A stretch of 64,000 nt of DNA from Pelagimonas phthalicica (lineage in GTDB: Bacteria > Pseudomonadota > Alphaproteobacteria > Rhodobacterales > Rhodobacteraceae): the NCBI RefSeq assembly GCF_004364805.1, contig NZ_SOAP01000003.1:434001-498000 (forward strand), read 5' to 3'. This document shows positions 16,609 through 24,718 of this stretch, one piece after another. Positions within the stretch are counted from its first letter, which is position 1, and every line of letters starts with the position of its first letter. The notes beneath the pieces are model-generated. The model worked only from the letters and a program-made list of their open reading frames with translations, did no database searches and was not told the DNA's origin. The position numbers and the translations under genes are program-made.

Positions 16609-17556
16609 ATGAAAACAGGTTTCATCGGATTAGGTGCCGTCGGCGGTAAGTTGGCTGGCAATTTGCTGAATAATATCAAGGTGCTAGACGTTTACGATCT
16701 CGACGAATCTCGCGTGGCCGAGTTCGTTTCTCGTGGTGCGACAGATGGAAAATCTGCCGCGGAAATTATGCAGCAAAATGAGGTGGTTATCACCTCACTC
16801 CCCAACCCCGCCGCCTCGGAATCTGTCCTGTCCGAGATGCTCCCACACATGGGCCCCGGCAAGATCTGGATCGAGATGTCGACCACCGATCCAGAGATGA
16901 TTATTGAGCAATCTCAACGTGTTGCTGCCACCGGAGCCACGGCTGTCGAGGCCCCGGTTTCCGGCGGTTGCCACCGTGCCGCGACCGGAAATATCTCGAT
17001 CTTTGCCGGCGCCGAGCGCGCCGCCTTTGAAACGGTCCTCCCCCTGCTCACCATCCTCGGCCGCAACGTGTTGCACACCGGAGAGATCGGCACGGCCTCG
17101 AAACTCAAGGTCATGACCAACTACCTCGCCACCGCCAACTTGCTCACGCTCTGCGAAGCGCTGACGACCATGAAAGCAGCGGGGCTTGACCTGGCCACGA
17201 CTTACGAGGCGATCCGCATCAGTTCGGGCAACTCTTTTGTGCACGAAACCGAAAGCCAATTGATCCTGTCCGGCTCGCGCGACGTTGATTTTGCCATGGA
17301 CCTTGTGCTCAAGGATATCGGGCTTTTTCAACAACTTGCTGAGGCACATGATGTGCCTTTGGAACTGTCCCCACAGATCATTGCGATGATGAAAGACGGG
17401 CAGGCACGCTATGGTGAGCGGGCGCAATCGGATCGTATGATTGAACGGCTCGAAGAGGCCGCGGGTGTCAGCGTGTTGGCCGATGGCTTCCCTCAGGAAT
17501 TGGTGGATGAAGAGCCGCCAGCACGAGGCGCTGAGGTTGTGTTGAAAGGGGGTTGA
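16609..17556 (+). CDS. NAD(P)-dependent beta-hydroxyacid dehydrogenase (3-hydroxyisobutyrate dehydrogenase family)
   Basis: Probable cytoplasmic oxidoreductase of 315 residues. The Rossmann motif GFIGLGAVG (4-12), the substrate loop EAPVSGG (114-120) and catalytic Lys167 with Asn171 (KLKVMTN) match the family. ATG 16609 is chosen because GGGGAGG lies five bases upstream. It is 52 bases before a cytochrome P450 gene on the same strand, so the two may act together. Substrate is unknown; candidates are 3-hydroxyisobutyrate, tartronate semialdehyde or a P450 product. The Rossmann loop has Val before the third Gly where family members more often have Met; this should not stop binding. Confidence 0.82.
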   Translation: MKTGFIGLGAVGGKLAGNLLNNIKVLDVYDLDESRVAEFVSRGATDGKSAAEIMQQNEVVITSLPNPAASESVLSEMLPHMGPGKIWIEMSTTDPEMIIEQSQRVAATGATAVEAPVSGGCHRAATGNISIFAGAERAAFETVLPLLTILGRNVLHTGEIGTASKLKVMTNYLATANLLTLCEALTTMKAAGLDLATTYEAIRISSGNSFVHETESQLILSGSRDVDFAMDLVLKDIGLFQQLAEAHDVPLELSPQIIAMMKDGQARYGERAQSDRMIERLEEAAGVSVLADGFPQELVDEEPPARGAEVVLKGG

Positions 17557-17608
17557 GCCTGCGATCATCTTGGCTCAGGCTGCGGGTCTTGAGCAGAAAG
17601 ACCCCGCC

Positions 17609-18835
17609 ATGACCCAACCTTTTGTTTTCAATCCGCTATCACCTGAATTCGCCCGCGACCCTTACGCGGTTTATGCCGAGCTGCGGGCGCAGCACGAGCC
17701 CTTTTATTATGCGGAACAGGACATTTGGCTGCTCAGCCGCATGGCGGATGTGCAGCGCGTGGCGACGGATCGCAAAATGGTGCGCAGTCTGGACGATGTG
17801 CAAAGCGAGGAAGAGCGCCGCGCCGAACAGCACAAGCGCAATTGGCATGACATGCCACATCACGAACGCTTTGTGCAGACCAACCTGTTGGAGAGCGAAG
17901 GGGAGACCCATCACCGGCTGCGGACCTTGGTTTTCAAGGAATTCACCCGTGCGATGATCGCGCGGCAAAGACAGGCCATTCAGACCTTTGTGGCCAGCAA
18001 ACTGGACGGGCTTCGCTACCAGTCCGAGTTTGATTTCATCGAAGAGTTCGCCGCCCATGTGCCCGGTCATATCATTGGCCGCTTGCTGGGCGTGCCGGAT
18101 CAGGATTGCCCGCAACTGCGCGTCTGGTCGGAAAATGTCGTGCGTTTCTTTGATGTTGGCCGGGATGATGATGACAAGGCCCTGGCCGAGCAAGCGACCA
18201 AAGAGTTTTATCTGTACCTGCTCGACCTGGTGGCCGAACGGCAAAAGGCACCGCAAGAGGATCTGTTGACCCAGCTTATGCGTCATCGCGATGCTGGGCG
18301 GTTGTCCGAAGATGAGCTGATCGCGACGGCGATGTTGATCCTGATGGCGGGGCATGGGTCGACCATTGATGTGCTCGGCTCGGGGATGCATTCGCTACTG
18401 CGCTTTCCCGATCAGTACCAGAAACTGCGGGCCGAACCGGAGCTGATCACCACTGCCGTGCAAGAGATGTTTCGCTATGAAAGCCCGCTGCCCTATTTCC
18501 ATCGCATCGCGACCGAGCCTTGCGAGGTGGCGGGGCAGAGTTTTGCGCCGGGCACGCGTTTTGGCTTGCTTTATGGTGCGGCCAATCGCGATCCTGAGGC
18601 CTTTGAACAGGCCGATCAGTTTGACATAGCCCGCAGCCCCAACCGCCATATTGCCTTTGGCAAAGGCGCGCATCTGTGTCTGGGCAACCATCTGGCAGCT
18701 CTGGATATGGATGTGATCTTTTCCACGTTGAACCGCCGTTTTGCCAAGATCGAGCTGGCGCAAGACCCCGAATACAAGCCCGGACTATCCGTGCGTGGCC
18801 CCAAAGCCCTGCAAATCCGGGTGGTGCCAACCTGA
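17609..18835 (+). CDS. Cytochrome P450
   Basis: Heme-thiolate monooxygenase of 408 residues, cytosolic like other bacterial P450s (no membrane anchor). Visible motifs: the I-helix oxygen-binding AGHGST (247-252), ExxR as Glu286-Met-Phe-Arg289, and the heme loop FGKGAHLCLG with Cys357. Start 17609 is the first ATG giving the usual N-terminus (PLSPEFARDPYAVYAELR); a longer TTG start at 17570 is less likely. No ferredoxin or reductase gene is adjacent, so electron partners must be encoded elsewhere. The substrate cannot be told; the neighbouring dehydrogenase might process the hydroxylated product. Confidence 0.92.
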   Translation: MTQPFVFNPLSPEFARDPYAVYAELRAQHEPFYYAEQDIWLLSRMADVQRVATDRKMVRSLDDVQSEEERRAEQHKRNWHDMPHHERFVQTNLLESEGETHHRLRTLVFKEFTRAMIARQRQAIQTFVASKLDGLRYQSEFDFIEEFAAHVPGHIIGRLLGVPDQDCPQLRVWSENVVRFFDVGRDDDDKALAEQATKEFYLYLLDLVAERQKAPQEDLLTQLMRHRDAGRLSEDELIATAMLILMAGHGSTIDVLGSGMHSLLRFPDQYQKLRAEPELITTAVQEMFRYESPLPYFHRIATEPCEVAGQSFAPGTRFGLLYGAANRDPEAFEQADQFDIARSPNRHIAFGKGAHLCLGNHLAALDMDVIFSTLNRRFAKIELAQDPEYKPGLSVRGPKALQIRVVPT

Positions 18836-18924
18836 TCAGGCTTCACCCCGCGCCCGTTTGCGCGTATTGCCCTTTGGAACGGGACCGCTGCGATGGGCAG
18901 GTTGGTCTGGCAGAGGGGATAGCG

Positions 18925-19404
18925 ATGAGCGACAAGGAACTGGCACGGATCAAGGCCTCTTCGGGCAGGCGGGTGATCGGCACCGGGGCGATGTTGGCCC
19001 TTGGGGCCTTGATGCTGTATCTGGCCTTTGCCACCCCGCCCCAAAATCCGGTCTGGCTGGGCTTTTTGATTGTTTGCGGGCTGTTCGCGCTCTGGACTTC
19101 GCAGATGCTGTGGCAGGCGACCTCGCGCATATTGATCCTGACCGACGAGGCGTTGATTGACAGCGAAGGCGACGTGCTGGCGCGGATTGATCAGATTGCC
19201 AAGGTGGATCGCGGGGCGTTTGCGATGAAACCGTCGAACGGCTTTGTCATCTTTCTCAAAGAGCCAATGCCAAAGGCCTGGCATCCGGGGCTGTGGTGGC
19301 GTCTGGGCAAACGGGTCGCTGTTGGCGGCGTGACCTCGGGGGCGGAAACCAAACCGGTGGCGGATATCATCACGATGAAAATCACCAAACCCACCGAAGA
19401 ATAA
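18925..19404 (+). CDS. Small inner-membrane protein of unknown function
   Basis: 159 residues, preceded by GAGGGG four bases before ATG 18925. Two membrane segments (about 18-36 and 42-60) form a hairpin, and the remaining cytoplasmic domain of about 95 residues has a PH-like alternation (TSRILILTDEALIDSEG then IDQIAKVDRGAF). This organisation resembles bacterial YdbT/PH-domain membrane proteins, but the similarity is only in layout. It follows the P450 gene by 89 bases and is closed by a strong palindrome. I do not recognise it further. Confidence 0.7.
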   Translation: MSDKELARIKASSGRRVIGTGAMLALGALMLYLAFATPPQNPVWLGFLIVCGLFALWTSQMLWQATSRILILTDEALIDSEGDVLARIDQIAKVDRGAFAMKPSNGFVIFLKEPMPKAWHPGLWWRLGKRVAVGGVTSGAETKPVADIITMKITKPTEE

Positions 19405-19409
19405 AACAA

Positions 19410-19435
19410 GGCCGCGCTTGGATCCAAGCGCGGCC
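19410..19435. terminator. Bidirectional terminator palindrome between convergent genes
   Basis: A 26-base perfect palindrome: the left half GGCCGCGCTTGGA is followed directly by its reverse complement. It sits between the stops of the membrane-protein gene and the convergent TadE-like gene, followed by CTTATTC on the plus strand and by TTGTTTTATTC on the minus strand. A second hairpin, CTAGGGTC-CA-GACCCTAG (19442-19459), overlaps the stop codon of the minus-strand gene. Confidence 0.75.
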
Positions 19436-19455
19436 CTTATTCTAGGGTCCAGACC

Positions 19456-20010
19456 CTAGCTGTTCGAGAACACGACCTGCGGAGCGTAACGCGGACGCGT
19501 GAAGCTGTAGGTGTGGATCTCAAAGTCGCTCAGACCGACATCGAAAATGGGTTCGTGCATGTCCCATGTCTCGACCATGATGAGCTGCTCGCCACCATTG
19601 GCGGTGGGCAGTTTATCTGCGTAATCCGACAGGCCACCATTGTTGAGCACGGTCTGATTGCCACGTTTCTTGGACCAGACCACATTCCAGCTGGATGTGT
19701 TGCCGTCATATTGCACAACGGTCAGGCGCAGGTCGCTTTCATTGCCCGAGCTTTTGGTCAACTCACGCAGCAATTTGCGGGCATTGGTGACATAGGTTCC
19801 GCTGATCGGGGATGTTTCGCGCGAAATCATGTCGCCGATGACATAGTTGGCCTTTTGGCTGACGCTTTGCTGACGGAAGGCGTCAAAGTAGACCCAGCCA
19901 GCGGCAAAGACCCAAAGCAGAACCGGCAAAACAATCATCGCCTCAACCGAGATATAGCCTTGGTCATCCTGACGGAACTGGCGCATGCGGGCGTTCAGAT
20001 TGGTGAACAT
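19456..20010 (-). CDS. TadE-like pilus assembly/secreted protein (copy A, third gene)
   Basis: 184-residue protein with a short cytoplasmic N-terminus ending in DDQGYISVEA, one membrane segment (about 22-45) and an extracytoplasmic remainder. The QG-x-x-x-VEA entry into the membrane helix is the TadE/TadF pattern, used for proteins of tight-adherence pili. It ends in TRPRYAPQVVFSNS, nearly the same ending as its paralogue at 26865-27422; ISRET and the W-SK-RG motif are also shared. It is the last gene of a three-gene minus-strand cassette, 11 bases after the previous gene. Core tad genes (prepilin, ATPase, peptidase) are not in this window. Confidence 0.8.
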   Translation of the reverse strand: MFTNLNARMRQFRQDDQGYISVEAMIVLPVLLWVFAAGWVYFDAFRQQSVSQKANYVIGDMISRETSPISGTYVTNARKLLRELTKSSGNESDLRLTVVQYDGNTSSWNVVWSKKRGNQTVLNNGGLSDYADKLPTANGGEQLIMVETWDMHEPIFDVGLSDFEIHTYSFTRPRYAPQVVFSNS

Positions 20011-20021
20011 GGTGTCACTCC

Positions 20022-20552
20022 TTACGACGGTTCGTGCACAAAGGCAGAAGCTACAACCAAGGCGGTAAAGCCTTCGGCATCCTTGGCCAGGCTGGAACTG
20101 ATTGTTCCGGCTGGGGTGATCGGCTGGTACTTGTAACAGGCACGCAGGAACATCATTTCGTTCGACCCGCCATTGGTAAAGGCGCGGTTGGGCGTCACGG
20201 GCAGGGATGTATCAACGCAATCAGCCGCATTAATCACTCCGCCCCAGTTGCGCATGTCCAGAGACACCATTTCCAGATGCAAGGTATCCATGCAGCCAGG
20301 AAGAACCGCCGCGCCATCACAGATCGATTGCTTGATCGCATTGTGGTCCGAGACAGCGCCAAGACGGATGTCGCGAACGGTGTCATCCATGGCGCGTTCC
20401 AGCGCGGTTTGGCGGATGGTCACCGTGCCCAATTCGATCGAGGACAGGATCAGCGCGAGGAAGACCGGCATCCAAAGGGCAAAGGGGACAACGGCATTAC
20501 CGTCTTCTTCTTTGCGAAAGCGGGTCAGGTGGGAACTCAGAAAACGGGTCAT
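20022..20552 (-). CDS. TadE-like protein (copy A, second gene)
   Basis: 176 residues. The N-terminus reads KEEDGNAVVPFALW and leads into a membrane helix (about 22-45), followed by an extracytoplasmic domain with four cysteines. A TadE-type entry (EDGNA then hydrophobic) is evident, but the usual Glu of VEFA is replaced (VVPFA). It overlaps the vWA gene by four bases (ATGA). Its paralogue at 26320-26859 shares RDIRL, the ICDGAAVL/ICEEATVL segment and LEMVSLD/LEMVQVD. Probably a minor pilin-like or surface component. Confidence 0.78.
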   Translation of the reverse strand: MTRFLSSHLTRFRKEEDGNAVVPFALWMPVFLALILSSIELGTVTIRQTALERAMDDTVRDIRLGAVSDHNAIKQSICDGAAVLPGCMDTLHLEMVSLDMRNWGGVINAADCVDTSLPVTPNRAFTNGGSNEMMFLRACYKYQPITPAGTISSSLAKDAEGFTALVVASAFVHEPS

Positions 20553-22183
20553 TGGGTCAACCTCAGCATTTGGAGGGAACGGGCAATTGACGAAAAGGTG
20601 TCGCTTAGGTCGCTGCCAGATACGTCAAAGTAGTGGGCTGGTGACGAGGCGCAGTCTTGCATGGCGTCCAGGCCAGCCTGGGGCGCTTCCACACCGATTG
20701 AGTACACAACGACACCGTTATTGCGGGCAGCCTGGCAAACAGTGGACAGGTTGCTATTGGCCTGGCCGCCGCTGACTGTCGCCTCATAGCCATAATACGC
20801 GTCATAGTAGTCGCTATATGGCAGGTAACCGTCTGCGTAGGGGCGATAGTAAAAGTTGGATGCAACCGAGGCGATGGAAAAGCGCGAGTAAAGCTCGGCA
20901 TTTGTCATCTGGTACACACGATCGCCATTCGGGTTGGCAGGGCCATCGGGTTTGTTGTGATAACGTGCGCCAATTGGATTGCCGCTCATACGCAGCCAAT
21001 AAAAGACGTCGTTATTGTCACCGGCATTGTCCTGCACGCGCATCGAATAGCGGTCATCGCTGCGGGTTTCGGTGCCGCGTGTATCAACCCAGGCTTCGGA
21101 CAAACCGTATTTATAGTGCGATTTCAGGTCGAACTGGGTCGTGTTTTGACCATCGGTCATGACCACAACGAATTTCAGCGTCTCGGTGTCATTATAGGCG
21201 GCAGGCCGGCTGGAATGATCGGCTGAGACCAAGCCTGCAACCGACATCGCTTGCACGGCGGGCCGCGCGGCAGGGTCAAGCAAAGCTGCGCCCCATTTCA
21301 TACCAAGGTCAATCGCTGTGTTACCACCCGCGTTGAACGTGTCGATATGGGCTTTCAGCGCGGCTGCATCCGAACTGTGTACCATCATCGCACTGGTCGT
21401 GCCGGTCTGGCACCAAGGGCTGGCGATTTCGCCACCGCTTGTGCTGGAGTTGTAGGGGTCAAAATGCCCGAGGCGAGCCAGTTCGGTGCTCGGGTCCACC
21501 GCGGTCGAGTTGAAGTCGGCGGTGTTGAACGTCGCACAGCTGGAATAGTCATGCGTATCATCCAGCGTGAAATACGGGGCAATTGTATCCCCCAAGTTCA
21601 CCGTAGCATTATAAGGAATGACCGAGATTGACACCATGCCGGCATCCTCGGCGGGCAACATCAGGTCAATGAACTCTTTTGCGGCGCTGCGCAGCTGTTC
21701 GATCTTGTTACCGCCCATGGAGCCGGAGACGTCAAGAACCAGGGAAATTTCGATTTTGGTCAGCCCGTGTTCGGCAGTGGCCAACCCTTCAACCTCAAGC
21801 GTGTTGACGCCCAAAAGGCTCATAAAGTTCGAGGGCATGGACATGGAACCATCGGCGGTGACGCGCTTGTAATTCAGGCTTTGGTCAACAGCGACCGTGC
21901 CCAAAGCGTCTGACATGTTCATCGCGCGAAAATACTCTTGAACGACAAATTCCGGATCCAGCGTGTTATCGATGCTTGCAGCGGCCAGAACAGCGCGGTC
22001 CAGGGTGTTTTGCACCTTGTTGCGTTTCAGTTCGGCATGGATCATGTCGATCCCGATACCGCCAAACACCATCATCACCAGGGCACCAGCGACAGCGACA
22101 TAGGACATCGCGCCGTCTTGATCCTGACGAAAGCGGCTCATCATGCCGCAAGTCGCAGATTTCAGTTTTGTCTTGATCCGCAT
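20549..22183 (-). CDS. TadG-like pilus assembly protein with von Willebrand A domain (copy A)
   Basis: 544-residue protein with a TadG-type N-terminus: a short basic segment, QDGAMSYVAVAG, then a membrane helix (about 27-47). The large extracytoplasmic part holds a vWA fold whose MIDAS motif is DVSGS (Asp151, Ser153, Ser155); VVMTDGQNT further on supplies the later MIDAS Asp. Start 22183 is chosen because GGAAGG lies six bases upstream; the longer form to 22222 lacks a site. The protein ends at YFDVSGSDLSDTFSSIA as its copy at 24719 does. vWA domains bind proteins or surfaces through a metal, so a role in adhesion or pilus assembly is likely. Confidence 0.85.
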   Translation of the reverse strand: MRIKTKLKSATCGMMSRFRQDQDGAMSYVAVAGALVMMVFGGIGIDMIHAELKRNKVQNTLDRAVLAAASIDNTLDPEFVVQEYFRAMNMSDALGTVAVDQSLNYKRVTADGSMSMPSNFMSLLGVNTLEVEGLATAEHGLTKIEISLVLDVSGSMGGNKIEQLRSAAKEFIDLMLPAEDAGMVSISVIPYNATVNLGDTIAPYFTLDDTHDYSSCATFNTADFNSTAVDPSTELARLGHFDPYNSSTSGGEIASPWCQTGTTSAMMVHSSDAAALKAHIDTFNAGGNTAIDLGMKWGAALLDPAARPAVQAMSVAGLVSADHSSRPAAYNDTETLKFVVVMTDGQNTTQFDLKSHYKYGLSEAWVDTRGTETRSDDRYSMRVQDNAGDNNDVFYWLRMSGNPIGARYHNKPDGPANPNGDRVYQMTNAELYSRFSIASVASNFYYRPYADGYLPYSDYYDAYYGYEATVSGGQANSNLSTVCQAARNNGVVVYSIGVEAPQAGLDAMQDCASSPAHYFDVSGSDLSDTFSSIARSLQMLRLTQ

Positions 22184-22521
22184 TTCGTACCTTCCTTCCG
22201 GGGCAGCCGGGAATACACTCATGCAATACGCGTTTCGTTGGATCGTTTATGACGTTTCAAGATGGCCAAATTTGGGCGTTTTGAACTGCAATTTCCTCGA
22301 TTTTTACATAGTTATCAAAACATTAACCGGTATTTTGATGGCTTTGTTTCCGGTGGGCGGACAATCCCACCTCTTCGGTACAGTTTTCCTGTTGAGAATC
22401 TGTCGAAAAAGAGGTGGCGAAAAAACATTGTGGCGTTAACGTGATTCTCATTCACTCATTTCTAGGATGACGCGAAGTTCAAAAATTTCGGGTTGGTCCG
22501 CCTAAGAGGAGGGAGGGTGCC
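22184..22521. promoter_or_regulatory. Divergent intergenic region between the tadG-like gene and gdhA
   Basis: 338 bases without a gene, clearly richer in A/T than its flanks (for example 22290-22345 and 22400-22445). It must hold promoters in both directions. Two TTAAC segments (22323-22327 and 22436-22440) are present, but neither has the full TTAA-N7-TTAA spacing. The purine-rich AGAGGAGGGAGGG at 22505-22517 is the gdhA ribosome site. I see no convincing operator. Confidence 0.5.
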
Positions 22522-23958
22522 TTGTCAGTAATACCTGCTAACGAACCGACGTTTCGGGAATCCGTAGACCTAATGTATAACCGCGCTGTGGCGTTGATGG
22601 ATCTGCCGCCGGGTCTTGAGGAGAAGATCCGCGTCTGCAACGCGACCTATATGGTGCGCTTTGGCGTGCGCCTGCGTGGTCAGATCCAAACCTTTACCGG
22701 TTATCGGTCCGTGCATTCCGAACATATGGAGCCTGTCAAAGGCGGCATTCGCTTTGCCTCGGCGGTGGATCAGGATGAGGTTGAGGCGCTGGCAGCGCTG
22801 ATGACATATAAATGTGCGCTGGTTGAGGCACCGTTTGGTGGTTCAAAGGGCGGCTTGTGTCTGGACCCGCGCCAATATGATCAGCATGAGCTGGAACAGA
22901 TCACCCGGCGTTTCGCTTATGAACTGGCCAAACGTGACCTGATCAACCCGTCCCAGAACGTGCCCGCACCGGATATGGGCACGGGCGAACGCGAGATGGC
23001 CTGGATCGCCGATCAATATGCGCGCATGAACACCACCGATATCAACGCGCGCGCCTGTGTGACCGGCAAACCGCTGAATGCCGGTGGCATCGCGGGCCGA
23101 GTCGAAGCAACGGGGCGGGGCGTGCAATACGCGCTGCGCGAGTTCTTCCGCCACGAAGAAGACAAGGCCGCCGCCGGTCTGACCGGAAGCCTTGAAGGCA
23201 AGCGTGTCATCGTTCAGGGGCTTGGCAATGTGGGGTATCACGCCGCCAAGTTTCTTCAGGAGGAAGACGGCTCAATTATCACCGGTATCATTGAACATGA
23301 CGGCGCGCTGTTCAGTTCCGAAGGTCTGGATGTGGAAAAGGTCCGCGAATGGATCGTCAAACATGGCGGTGTGACCGGCTTCCCAAGTGCCAATCACACG
23401 GCCGATGGCGGCACTGTTCTGGAAGAAGACTGTGACATTCTTATTCCGGCGGCGCTGGAGGGGGTGATCAACCTGTCCAATGCAGATCGTATCAAGACCA
23501 AGCTGATCATCGAGGCGGCCAATGGTCCGGTCACCGCTGGTGCAGATGAAATCCTGCGCGACAAAGGCGTGGTGATCATCCCGGATATGTATGCCAATGC
23601 CGGTGGTGTGACAGTGTCCTATTTCGAATGGGTCAAAAATCTCAGCCATATTCGTTTTGGCCGGATGCAGCGCCGCCAGGAAGAGGCGCGCCACCAGCTT
23701 GTCATTGATGAGTTGGAACGCCTAGACGAGGCGATGGGCGAGGCTTGGACCTTGAACCCCAAGTTCAAGGAAAAGTATCTGCAAGGCGCGGATGAGCTTG
23801 AATTGGTGCGCTCTGGTCTCGATGACACCATGCGGATCGCCTACCAATCCATGCGCGAGGTCTGGCATTCACGCGATGATGTCAGCGATCTGCGAACAGC
23901 GGCCTATATCGTGGCCATCGAAAAGGTCGCCAAGAGCTATCAGGCCAAAGGCCTCTGA
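22522..23958 (+). CDS. NAD(P)-dependent glutamate dehydrogenase (Glu/Leu/Phe/Val family)
   Basis: Interconverts glutamate with 2-oxoglutarate and ammonium. The 478-residue protein has Lys97 (TYKCAL) and catalytic Lys109 in FGGSKGG, the PAPDMGT motif near 145-151, and a dinucleotide site GLGNVGYHAA near 233. It begins at TTG; the very strong AGGAGGGAGG site four to five bases upstream supports this unusual start. It is longer than hexameric GdhA (about 450) because of its C-terminal helices. A strong terminator follows. It lies alone between two mirrored tad cassettes. The same family contains leucine and phenylalanine dehydrogenases, but the length and GGSKGG context favour glutamate. Confidence 0.88.
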   Translation: MSVIPANEPTFRESVDLMYNRAVALMDLPPGLEEKIRVCNATYMVRFGVRLRGQIQTFTGYRSVHSEHMEPVKGGIRFASAVDQDEVEALAALMTYKCALVEAPFGGSKGGLCLDPRQYDQHELEQITRRFAYELAKRDLINPSQNVPAPDMGTGEREMAWIADQYARMNTTDINARACVTGKPLNAGGIAGRVEATGRGVQYALREFFRHEEDKAAAGLTGSLEGKRVIVQGLGNVGYHAAKFLQEEDGSIITGIIEHDGALFSSEGLDVEKVREWIVKHGGVTGFPSANHTADGGTVLEEDCDILIPAALEGVINLSNADRIKTKLIIEAANGPVTAGADEILRDKGVVIIPDMYANAGGVTVSYFEWVKNLSHIRFGRMQRRQEEARHQLVIDELERLDEAMGEAWTLNPKFKEKYLQGADELELVRSGLDDTMRIAYQSMREVWHSRDDVSDLRTAAYIVAIEKVAKSYQAKGL

Positions 23959-23979
23959 TCCGGCATCATTCCAAACTCC

Positions 23980-24009
23980 AAAAGGGCCTTATTTCGGGCC
24001 CTTTTTTTA
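23980..24009 (+). terminator. Intrinsic terminator of the glutamate dehydrogenase gene
   Basis: AAAAGGGCC (23980-23988) pairs with GGCCCTTTT (23997-24005) across an 8-base loop and is followed by more T residues. It starts 21 bases after the stop codon. Confidence 0.88.
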
Positions 24010-24718
24010 TACCATCTATAAAGGTCCTTGCTTGGGAGCTGGGTAATCCAAACCTGAAAGTCACGAATTTCCGGCCCTGGGCGCATATGACGTGATGGAT
24101 GGCCCGTCACCGGGGCCGGGTGCGTCTCATTCGAATAAGGTTTTTATCCAATTAACGATAGAGGCCGCTTTCCCGCCACATTTCGATCCCGTTGGTAACC
24201 AAATGCCTAACTAATCCTAACCCCTGCAATCAGGAGCCACAGCAAGGCTCTTGGAACTAGGGAATAGGAAAATGCTACCTGAGACAAGTCACAGGGCGCA
24301 GGTCATAGCAGGGGGCACAGACCGGCTCAAACCGACTTATTCAGTGACGTTGTTAAAATCCGCAGGGTGTTTCTGCGGCCAGAGCTGCGAGTCGTGGGCG
24401 CAGCACACGGGCCGAGAGCCCGGGCATTCTGGCCAAAATCGCGGGGCGAAACTGGCATTTGCCGGCGGCGATGTGATGTTTTTTTCGGCCGATCCGGTTG
24501 TTCCGCAAGCGCCAAACCCTGCCCATGAAAATATCCAAGGTGATGTAAAGCGCGGGGCAAAAAGCGCGAAACAAGGCAGTTTTACACCCTTTTTAGGGGA
24601 AACCTTCGCGAAATGGGTCCGCTTTCGTCAGGAACGCGCCCCATTTCTGTCCGAATGCCTAATTAACCATTTGTTCACACCCCGGAAGAAATCCGTGGCC
24701 AGTGAAGGAGAGAACGCC
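24010..24718. promoter_or_regulatory. Long non-coding leader upstream of the second tad cassette
   Basis: 709 bases with no credible gene. A stop-free frame runs in from 24251, but its composition is unlike a protein and it has no ribosome site until ATG 24719. Close to the start are TTAACCATTTGTTCAC (24663-24678), one base off the CtrA consensus TTAA-N7-TTAAC, and AAGGAG, the ribosome site. The rest shows no clear repeat. A long leader or a small RNA gene is possible but not shown. Confidence 0.4.

Noticed and set aside
24205-24222. CTAACTAATCCTAACC as a CtrA site
   Set aside because: The spacing between TAA cores is one base short and both outer T are replaced, so it does not meet TTAA-N7-TTAA.
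24251-24718. In-frame extension of tadG copy B by 156 codons
   Set aside because: No ribosome site, no match to copy A, composition unlike a protein; copy A begins at the position matching ATG 24719.
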